64,000 nt of DNA, from the NCBI GenBank assembly GCA_028753945.1, contig JAPNXP010000012.1, positions 2,170,001-2,234,000 of the forward strand. The letters are read 5' to 3'. Both the position numbers and the translations under genes were made by a program. Numbering within the stretch: the stretch's first letter is position 1; the number at the start of each line of letters is the position of its first letter. This document shows, one piece after another, positions 56,646 through 64,000 of this stretch. Origin of the DNA: Hexactinellida sp. DTS-2022. Its lineage: Eukaryota > Porifera > Hexactinellida. The notes under the pieces were generated by a model. That model worked only from the letters and a program-made list of their open reading frames with translations, made no database searches and was not told where the DNA came from.

Positions 56646-58067
56646 ATGGATCAAACTAACTTGAACGAAAGTAACTCCAGTTCTGATATGATACCTTCGA
56701 ATGAAAACTCTGGATCCAAATACCAAACGGCAATTTCTGGAGTTAGTAAAATTACTTCATTACCAATTGAAGACAATGAAATAACTCACCAATTTCAATT
56801 TACTGACCAAAACAACAGCGACTTGAATGAAGAACAAAATAAAATTGTTCCGGAAAAATCATTAGCAATGCGACATATCCATGAAATAGGTCAAGATAAT
56901 CTGGAAAATGTGCACAAATTTTGGGGTACACAACCAATTGTCCTTAATTCATTAAATGTACAACCCCCATTGGATTCACCATTATTAGAAAGTTTTGCTA
57001 CTATACGCAGCGAGCCGTTAAGTTTGTCTTTATTATTTGAATGGTCAACAATAGATTTGACAGTACCTGATCAACTTCATGAGTTATATGAATTATTATG
57101 TGAAAACTATGTTGAAGATGATGATCATATGTTTCGGTTTGCTTATTCTCCAGAATTTCTGATATGGGCGCTCAAACCGCCTGGATGGTTGCCAGACTAT
57201 CATTGTGGAGTTAGAGTCAAATCTAATAGGAAATTAGTAGCATTTATCAGTGCTGTACCGGCACATATAGTTATAAAGGGTAAATTAAAGAACATGGTTG
57301 AAATAAATTTTTTATGTGTTCATGAAAAATTGAGGAATAAACGAGTTGCTCCTGTTTTGATTAGAGAAGTCACTAGAAGAGTTAATCTCAATGGTATTTT
57401 TCAAGCTGTATTTACTTCAGGTGCAAAGTTACCTAACCGACCTGTAGCTGTTTGTAGGTATTGGCACCGTTCACTAAATCCCAAAAAACTTATTGAAGTG
57501 GAATTTTCTTATTTGACCCGTAATATGACCTTACAACGTGCATTGAAATTATATAAGCTTCCTGAAAAGCCTCTGACTCCTGGGTTACGTAAATTCAAAC
57601 CGTCAGATGGAAAGGCTGTATGTGATGGCCTGAACCAATTTTTATCAAAATATGATTTATATCCGAACTTTTGTGAGAATGACGTAATACATTGGTTTAC
57701 TCCTCAAGATGGAATAATATATTCATGGGTTGTCCAACCCATTGCTTCAGAACCAATCACAGATATGTTCAGTTTTTATTCAATTCCATCATCTGTGATA
57801 CGTCATCCAAAACATAATAAGCTCTTTACTGCTTATCTATTTTATTATTATTCATCAGAAACCCCTTTTTCTAAGTTACTATATGATGCTCTTATCCTAG
57901 CAAAATCTAACAACTTTGATGTGTTTAATGCACTTGATATAATGGAAAATAAAAGTGTATTGGAAGAATTAAAGTTCGGAATGGGCGATGGGAATTTGCA
58001 ATATTTTTTTTATAATTGGTGTTGCGATGATATTTCTTCTGAAAATGTTGGGCTTGTATTGCAATAA
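56646..58067 (+). CDS. NMT: glycylpeptide N-tetradecanoyltransferase (N-myristoyltransferase)
   Basis: The intact 473-residue protein is near the family's usual length (human NMT1 is 496). It transfers myristate from myristoyl-CoA to N-terminal glycines of cytosolic proteins. Both family signatures are present: EINFLCVH (219-226) and KFGMGDG (443-449). Conserved YVEDDDHMFRFAYSPEFL, RVAPVLIREVTRR and CRYWHRSLNP are also present, as is the C-terminal GLVLQ, whose free carboxylate is the catalytic base in this family. The N-terminal tail (1-90) is Asn/Ser/Glu-rich and lacks the Lys-rich ribosome-targeting stretch of vertebrate NMTs. The coding region has no intron, whereas vertebrate genes have many, so it may be a retrocopy or a naturally intronless gene. 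A TTCTTAG acceptor-like site sits four bases before the ATG. AATAAA occurs at 58513. Confidence 0.95.
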   Translation: MDQTNLNESNSSSDMIPSNENSGSKYQTAISGVSKITSLPIEDNEITHQFQFTDQNNSDLNEEQNKIVPEKSLAMRHIHEIGQDNLENVHKFWGTQPIVLNSLNVQPPLDSPLLESFATIRSEPLSLSLLFEWSTIDLTVPDQLHELYELLCENYVEDDDHMFRFAYSPEFLIWALKPPGWLPDYHCGVRVKSNRKLVAFISAVPAHIVIKGKLKNMVEINFLCVHEKLRNKRVAPVLIREVTRRVNLNGIFQAVFTSGAKLPNRPVAVCRYWHRSLNPKKLIEVEFSYLTRNMTLQRALKLYKLPEKPLTPGLRKFKPSDGKAVCDGLNQFLSKYDLYPNFCENDVIHWFTPQDGIIYSWVVQPIASEPITDMFSFYSIPSSVIRHPKHNKLFTAYLFYYYSSETPFSKLLYDALILAKSNNFDVFNALDIMENKSVLEELKFGMGDGNLQYFFYNWCCDDISSENVGLVLQ

Positions 58068-58069
58068 TG

Positions 58070-58900
58070 TAAAATTGATTGACCAACTTTATGTACAACT
58101 ATATTATAGATTCATGATCAAATTTGATAATTTGTTTCCTTCTATAAACGAGTCTATAATTTTAGCTATCTGAATTGTGCCTTTTCAAGAAATTTAGAAA
58201 ATGAGTTTAGTTAAAACTTTAATTATGCAGCTGCAAAAAAATTATTTGTTTAACCGCTCCCCGTTTCATCAAATGCCATTTTTGTTTCAAATCCTCATTT
58301 TACTGCTCTATTTTGCAGGCTAATAATTTTGCAAATAGCTACTCAATTTCAGGCCTTAAAGTAATCTTGAAATTGTAGACTGGCGATGCACTAATGGATA
58401 CATTCGAAACCAGTTTTTCTAACCATTCTTTGCATGAAATAAAGTTAAAACTTCTGATAGTTAGAATGACTGATTTTGAAAATGAAACAATTGGAATTTC
58501 TTAGACATATACAATAAATAGTTAGTTAGAAAAACCGGTTTCGACTGTATAGTATTTAACAAACTACAATATTTTGCCCAATTTTTCTATTTATAATGAA
58601 CCAGATATTTTTACATTTATAGAAAATCCCAAAAAGTTTGGTGAAATTAATTTTATTAGTAATTTGATTGTTTGCTTATTGTGAAAAATGTCACCAGGGT
58701 TGTTTGATTTAAATAATTAGTTAAATCAATGATTTTACTCTGCCGACCAGGATTTAATTCATGGCTTATGCGGTGCACCTGGAGGCGTGCATTTTTAGAA
58801 GGATTTTAGTCGCATTTTTAGAAGGATTTTAGTCTTTTTTTAATTCGATGCCTATGTTCAGTCCTATCCTGATCTTCATTGTATTTGTGCTGAAGAAATT
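58070..58900. other. downstream region of NMT, non-coding
   Basis: 58405-58560 is bounded by ATTCGAAACCAGTTTTTCTAA and an inverted TTAGAAAAACCGGTTTCGA, a small unclassified inverted-repeat element. A 26-base segment with GGATTTTAGTC repeats near 58800. No gene. Confidence 0.45.
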
Positions 58901-58929
58901 CTTGACCAGCTTGTCATGAGAAGCTTTGG

Positions 58930-60690
58930 GACCTCACTGTATCAAGCTGCCACCATTGACAGCTCAAGTGGTGTCGCTGTTGCAGTCGAAACGCGTTTCG
59001 ACTAGTCCAAATGCGTTTCCAATCTTATTTATTTATCATGGGTATTTATTAAGTCAACTATAAATAAATTGAATATCTAATTAGCTTTGTCTCCCATCCA
59101 CTTTTCGCCACACTCTCTTTGAAGAAACTCCAGTCTTACCAGCACTTTTCCCATTCATGAACGAAAGCTTCAGTCAGCTCATGACAAGCTCTTTCAAATT
59201 GCAGCATTCAAAATTCATGCAATCAACCGAAGTCAACATCATTTCCACTTGTCACTGATGAACAACAAGGAATCGTAATGCGATTGGACAATATCTCCCC
59301 AAAGCAACCCCTCTTCGGTGTTGGAAGCACATTTTCAGAAGTGCTCGGAATGGTGTCTTAGTCACAATATAAATATGGATGTGATTCAGGGTTTTATCAA
59401 AGACTTGAAGGAACTGTTCCACAAACCATCAATTGAAGCTTACGAAATGAACCTTAAAAAATTATCATGTCGATGCATAGGCGTCGGAAATGGGGCCGCC
59501 TGACCCGAAGGCTCCGAGGTCGGCCCAATCGATTCCGGGACCGCTACATTCACCGGAAGCCCCTTCGGGCTGCCCGGCCCATGCCGGGTGGCCGGGTGAG
59601 TCAGACGCCTATGTGCCGATGGAGCAACCCAGTTTTCCTATACTTCATGAAAACATACATTCAGAGGTAAACAAATCAATTGGAAGATGGATACTTGAGA
59701 GGGAAGGCGTATACAATCCTTTCTGTGGGGTAGTGAAAAACCAGTCTGAAAGTTTCAATACCATTTTGAAAGATCTACAAGAATGGAAAGAAGGTATAAG
59801 GATGTGCTATCCTTATACCTCCTGCAAACATTCTACACAAATGAAATTACAAAGAGGTATTGCAGGTCAAAGCAATTATCACCTTCACGAGCAATTTATT
59901 CCCCTAATCGATGAAGCAAGTCCCCCACCCACAATTAATACGCATTCTCCCTGATGAAATTATCAGTCGTATCCGTTCAAGAAATAGCATGATATCTACA
60001 GCTGATTACAATGAATCTCCTCATAAGCAAAAAGTTGAATTTAATTCAGAAATTTTCCAGTTTCCTTCAGGCCTCACTCAACTTGAGAGAGCTCGCATTA
60101 TACTAGAATCTGGAAAGATATCTTTCGATCCAAAATTACGTATCTTTAATGTCTTAGGTTCTGGGGATTGCCCTTATGTAGTTCGCCTTTACGAAAGAGT
60201 TTTGCAGTTGTCATTCCAGTGGGTTGAGTTATCACATTATTACAGTGAACATTAGTATTGGGTATCACATGAATGTTACACCGAATCAAAAGCTAAATTT
60301 GTCTATGTTTCGCAAAAGCTGCAGGAGTCGACAAATTTCTGGAAAGAAAAGATAATGCAGAAAGGATGTTGACAGCAACTCTAACGAGGAGCTTAAATTT
60401 CTGATAATTTAAATCATGAGAACCAAGACGAAGATACATATGAGTCATTATCCTCTTCTGTAAAAGTGTTACCTGCTTTGGCGTCTTATGCCAGTTCAAA
60501 CAATTCCAATAATTCTATTAATTATAAGCAATCCAAAGCCGAGATCCCTTTGCAATCCCATCCTTCTTCGAAGGATTCATATAATCCAGCAGGAATTTCA
60601 ACTGAAGAAATTATCACAAGTCATTTGGATAGACTCCCAACAGTGTCTCGGTTAACATTAAAACATGGACGAAAGATCAAACCATAATTC
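58930..60690 (+). pseudogene. second MULE-type transposase pseudogene
   Basis: Fragments in changing frames give PLVTDEQQGIV (about 59250-59280), then a WKHIF/WCLSHNIN segment and FIKDLKELFHKPS (59318-59470). After a MITE follow SIGRWILEREGVYNP, VKNQSESFNTILKDLQEW (59660-59790) and RGIAGQSNYHLHEQF. The order (TDxxxxIVNA, WxH, NQSESxN) is that of an uncharacterised MULE-related protein family found in many invertebrates. The C-terminal frames (59911-60255 and 60466-60687) are not recognised. It is broken by several frameshifts and one insertion. Confidence 0.65.
59476..59613. mobile_element. G+C-rich hAT MITE inside the MULE pseudogene, 138 bp
   Basis: The ends CATAGGCGTCGGAAATGG and GAGTCAGACGCCTATG are flanked by TGTCGATG and TGCCGATG (8 bp, one mismatch). 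It is strikingly rich in CCGG/GGCC in an AT-rich setting. Removing it and one duplication rejoins the coding frame around SCRC/MEQPSF. Confidence 0.9.
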
Positions 60691-60904
60691 TAACATGTGT
60701 ATTGTTTCTGCTAAAAAACTTCATTCAAGCCATCCAAATTAAGCTGCGACGATGCTCCTATTGTATCATGAGGTGAAAAAGCGAATAATTCAATTAAAAA
60801 TAAAATACAGCAGTGCTGAGCACTGCTGTTGGGTGTTTGCCATTGTTTACGCAACATCTATGTGCTTTGGAGTAAGCCCAAGTTAACATTTTTTAAAATA
60901 TCAA

Positions 60905-61216
60905 CATGTGCACGATTCGAGGAGACATGGTGCTAGTGAAAGTAGTTTAGTTGATCTAATATTTTCTAATGACGAGTCGCGTATTTCTAACCATAGATTT
61001 TGTCCTCTGTGTGAAATTGACCACAGTGTAATTATTTTTGAATACAAGGTACCTCTAATTCTGGAACACTCCAAATCTATGCATATGTATTACAAAACTA
61101 ATGAAGCTGATGTTCTTAAAGTTGTAGAGAATTGGAAATTTGGGTTTAGCCTAAACCAATCAATTCGAAATCTATGGAATAATTTATTCAGATGTATGAA
61201 AGCATCCTTTGTGTGA
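60905..61216 (+). pseudogene. LINE endonuclease domain fragment
   Basis: The 102-residue frame contains RHGASESSLVDLIFSNDES and EIDHSVIIFEYKV. These match the C-terminal SLLDLxxTN and SDHxxIxFxF blocks of the apurinic endonuclease domain of CR1/Jockey-type non-LTR retrotransposons; the usual SDH is IDH here. The upstream catalytic blocks and the reverse transcriptase are missing. Confidence 0.78.
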
Positions 61217-61219
61217 ATT

Positions 61220-61985
61220 ATGTAAGAAAGTGACAATGAGGAAAGGTTTTGCTAATCTAAATAATCCTATACATATTTAGGGCAGCAACAGGGTTTTATC
61301 CAGGAGCTCGCCATACGCCTTAAGGCGTATAAATTGTGAAGAGTTTCGTTTAGGAGCGCGAAAACTGCCGAAAGTCCCCATAAGTAATACAAAACTAACC
61401 CACAATGGCACGATAGGTGGAAATATCGAATAAAAATTTTGTAACTTAAAATCTATCTTTAATTAGTTATAACGTATTCTCCATACTCGTAAACCTATAA
61501 GTAAATGCGAATTACAAAGCAACACAGTGATATCTCTTTAACTTTGCCATCAAGGGCAGACAACCACAAAATTCTAAAATATGATTTTTCAAGGTTTCAT
61601 ATTAGTAGTTTAAGAATTAAAACATGCATTTCATTCCTATAGTAATTACGTAGGCATGTTGTAAATTATGAATAGGGTGTATTTTTAGAGCTCTTTCTAA
61701 TGGTAAGATTATAATTAACGTATCTTCTGAGTAATTTCTGATATTCTCATTTCAAAACAAGATATAATTTATCTATTTAGTATTGATAGCTTTACGTGTT
61801 GAAATTGATGCAACTAATTTTGCCTGTTGTTGCCCGTTGTAAATTAAGAAGTATTTTAAAGTAAATTGTATTTATAACATAATAAAACAATTCCTAGGTT
61901 ACCCGGAGTTAGCCCAAAAAACTTAAATCTTCTTTTGTGAGGAGCTTAGAATTCTAAGCCATTATTTTACCCAAATCTTATTAAA
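61220..61985. other. non-coding stretch
   Basis: At 61289-61370 lies CAGGGTTTTATCCAGGAGC, the end of the same MITE family as 49857, without its partner. The rest is AT-rich and featureless. Confidence 0.45.
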
Positions 61986-62796
61986 TTTTATATTATGGTT
62001 GATTATCAGATTGGCTCTCAACGCAATTTCTACACATGAACAACGAGGAAGCATATAACTTTTACATCTCTAATCTAGAGAAAAGTTCAAGTGAAATCGC
62101 ATATGCATTCGTTGTTGAATATTATATTGAAACATCTCAAAGTGATTATTTTCGCGGGAAATTCTCTAAAATCGTGAAGGAACGTTCAGTATATTAAAAA
62201 CGGAATGACTTGTTCACAATGGATGGAACGAATTGAGCTTCTGGTCCATTCCTAGCAAAAGGACATTGCCAGAACAGACTCACTCCATTGATGAAGATAT
62301 TTCAACTGAAAAATTGCCCTAGTCCTCCTTCATTTTCGAGGAGGATTTCTGTCTGAACACTCACAAGCACATTTGCCAATTGACAATGAAAGGCATTCGT
62401 AATCGACTAAGAAATCTTAGGTCACACCTCTAAACTCTTGCTCAGCAAGATATTTCTCCTAAATGATATCTAGTTTCTTAGTAATGTTGTATTCACATGA
62501 AGAGCATGATATATCAACTGCCAAGGTGAGTCAATAGATTATAAGTAATAGTTTTGAACTCGTGAATTTGAATAAACATGTCTCATTAGACGTGGCGGCC
62601 TTCCTTTAAGACTCCCTAGAAATAGGGAAGTTAAAGTATATTTACTTAAAACGTATTTTAATGACAAGCTATTACCTTTCCTGGATACAATCGAGTAGCT
62701 GTCCATCGGACCAAATTAGCCTCGTTGATGACATGAAATTAGTAGAAAGAGAACATCCAATTGGCATTGGGATTTCATATCATAAACTTCTCACTC

Positions 62797-62943
62797 CAGG
62801 GCCGTAGCCACTGGTCAGGTTGGTCAGGTTTCAACCTGACCACTTTTAGTTGGTTGGACAGGTTAACCTGAACCCTTGGCCCTGTTGGTACTGTATCCAG
62901 CCCGGTCTAACCTGACCACTTTTAATTGGTGGCTACGGCACTG
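62797..62943. mobile_element. TIR MITE with CAGGGCCGTAGCCAC ends inside the RAG1-like gene
   Basis: The ends CAGGGCCGTAGCCACTGG and GGTGGCTACGGCACTG enclose repeated GGTCAGGTT/CCTGACCACTTTT words. CACTC flanks both sides (a 5-bp duplication). Excising it with one CACTC joins the surrounding coding frame (KLL to THTVN). Confidence 0.82.
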
Positions 62944-63531
62944 CACTCATACAGTAAATAGAATAATGCCCAACACCTCCATTAACAACATTGACCAGCC
63001 GCTCAAAATTCGAATTTCAGATGGACTAAATGGTTCCGGTTCTCATCGAGTTTATCAACAAGCTACCTCTCATCCAGATATGACAACCAAGAATTTTCTA
63101 TTATTTGGATTTAAGGTCATTTCACTTACTGACACCAAGGAAAAATCATTAAAAAACCCTGTTCCACATTCACCGTTTTCTTTCCTGCCCTTCACTATTC
63201 TTGCTCTTCAAGAAAACAAAGATATTGTTAGCTTTCTGATGTCTACGATCAATAAAGAAACTGCTTACATTGAAAACAACGGTCTCCTTTGATCAATGGT
63301 ATTACTGCAATTGTCCAAGTTTTTCGTTCGCAAATTGTGGTAAAATGGCTCAACTTTTAAGTGGAGCTGGTGGGGCTTACTGTCAATTCTGTACTGCACC
63401 CTTGAGAGTTTAGACAAATACACGACTTGGATCTTGTCCAGGATGGCTTTCCAATAAACAGATTTATCAGTGATGCCAAAGCAATCTTCGAAGAGGTTAA
63501 TGATGAAGAATTCCTCTCACTAAGTTCTGAC

Positions 63532-63949
63532 AAGGCTGGATTCGGTTAACCGGCTAACCGGTTAACCGTTGCTGACATCGGTTAACGGTTAGAGATTTTA
63601 TTAGCCAGTTAGCCGATCTGTTGAATATCAGCAGAGTTATTGGGAAATTAATGTATAAAGTATTAAAATTTTGAATTTTATCAGAATATGTTAGTCCAAA
63701 ATCCATTTCTCATCACCATTAAATAAATTTTCTTAGACAACATTGATTGAAATTTACCTAAAGCACGAAATGTGTCAGTTAATATACTTATGCGGTTATA
63801 CTTTATACAGCTGAGTCTTATTCTGTAGTATAATCAAATTTTTATAAAGGATTTATTGTATTGAGTAGGATGGGCGGTTAACCGGTTAACCGTGGCGAGA
63901 AATCGAATTGTAACCGTTGCCTCAGATCGGTTAGCCAACCCCACCCTTG
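63532..63949. mobile_element. hAT-type MITE with GGTTAACCGG words, 418 bp
   Basis: The imperfect ends AAGGCTGGATTCGGTTAACC and GGTTAGCCAACCCCACCCTT are flanked by the exact 8-bp duplication GTTCTGAC (63524-63531 and 63950-63957). Subterminal GGTTAACCGGTTAACC repeats are on both sides. Removing it rejoins the RAG1-like frame (LSSD to KRFN). Confidence 0.9.
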
Positions 63950-64000
63950 GTTCTGACAAACGATTTAATCTTACACATGTCCCATTATCTGATATAGAAA

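Larger units (their letters stand above)
62035..64000 (+). pseudogene. RAG1/Transib-like transposase core remnant
   Basis: Pieces are in several frames. MNNEEAYNFYISNLEKSS opens at 62036; 62690-62795 gives SCPSDQISLVDDMKLV and HPIGIGISYHKLL. After a MITE (62797-62943) come LKIRISDGLNGSGSH, LLFGFKVISLTD and VPHSPFSFLPFTILALQENK (63000-63230). GKMAQLLSGAGGAYCQFCTA follows at about 63340-63405, then DLDLVQDGFPINRFISDAKA, a second MITE (63532-63949) and KRFNLTHVPLSDIE to the window edge. The order resembles the RAG1 core: SDG like the first catalytic Asp block, a PNSxxxxP-type block, then GAGGAYCQFCTA in place of the second-Asp block (EASGSxYxCTLC in RAG1). The similarity is recalled, not computed. 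Stops, frameshifts and two insertions make it dead. Confidence 0.58.

Overview
The window is animal nuclear DNA. It is AT-rich by eye, carries introns and GT-AG splice sites, and encodes animal-type proteins: an OTUD4/Otu-like protein, N-myristoyltransferase and a THAP-domain P-element transposase. No rRNA, tRNA, operon or prokaryotic signal was recognised. I cannot name the species. The transposon mix (PIF/Harbinger, MULE, P/THAP9-like, hAT, RAG1/Transib-like, Ginger-like, Helitron, Ty3/gypsy, LINE) together with intronless host genes fits a transposon-rich invertebrate or lower deuterostome. Two short introns or splice sites were seen, one of them 78 bp.

Layout. 1-2.6 kb: a transposon-type gene ending in a USP-like cysteine protease, followed by a degenerate hammerhead ribozyme, a 21-bp minisatellite and a TA-flanked MITE. 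3.2-3.4 kb: tandem hairpins. 4.2-6.3 kb: a decayed Ty3/gypsy element (minus strand). 6.4-7.9 kb: a foldback repeat with a nested MITE. 9.4-16.4 kb: Helitrons, hAT MITEs and a 2.74-kb MULE carrying a transposase, a RING-finger reading frame and tandem-repeat inverted ends. 17-23.9 kb: two P-element-like transposase pseudogenes (minus strand); the second carries hAT and TA MITEs nested several layers deep. 24.7-29.2 kb: MITEs and repeats. 29.4-32.85 kb: a nearly complete PIF/Harbinger transposon with both its genes. 34.0-36.2 kb: an intact OTUD4/Otu-like gene whose catalytic Cys is Ser. 36.4-43.7 kb: repeats, including a 3.4-kb palindrome. 44.8-45.9 kb: an integrase-OTU remnant. 46-55.4 kb: hAT elements, a hAT transposase pseudogene and a deleted Ginger/KRBA2-like integrase. 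56.6-58.1 kb: an intact N-myristoyltransferase gene. 58.9-61.2 kb: a second MULE-type pseudogene and a LINE endonuclease fragment. 62-64 kb: a RAG1/Transib-like transposase remnant broken by MITEs.

Only two genes look like host genes under constraint, the OTUD4/Otu-like gene and NMT. Both are long uninterrupted reading frames, and both have a 3' splice-acceptor-like sequence directly before the ATG. That fits a 5'UTR intron or spliced-leader trans-splicing. Almost everything else is mobile DNA, and many insertions can be delimited to the base from target-site duplications or from an empty-site copy in the same window.
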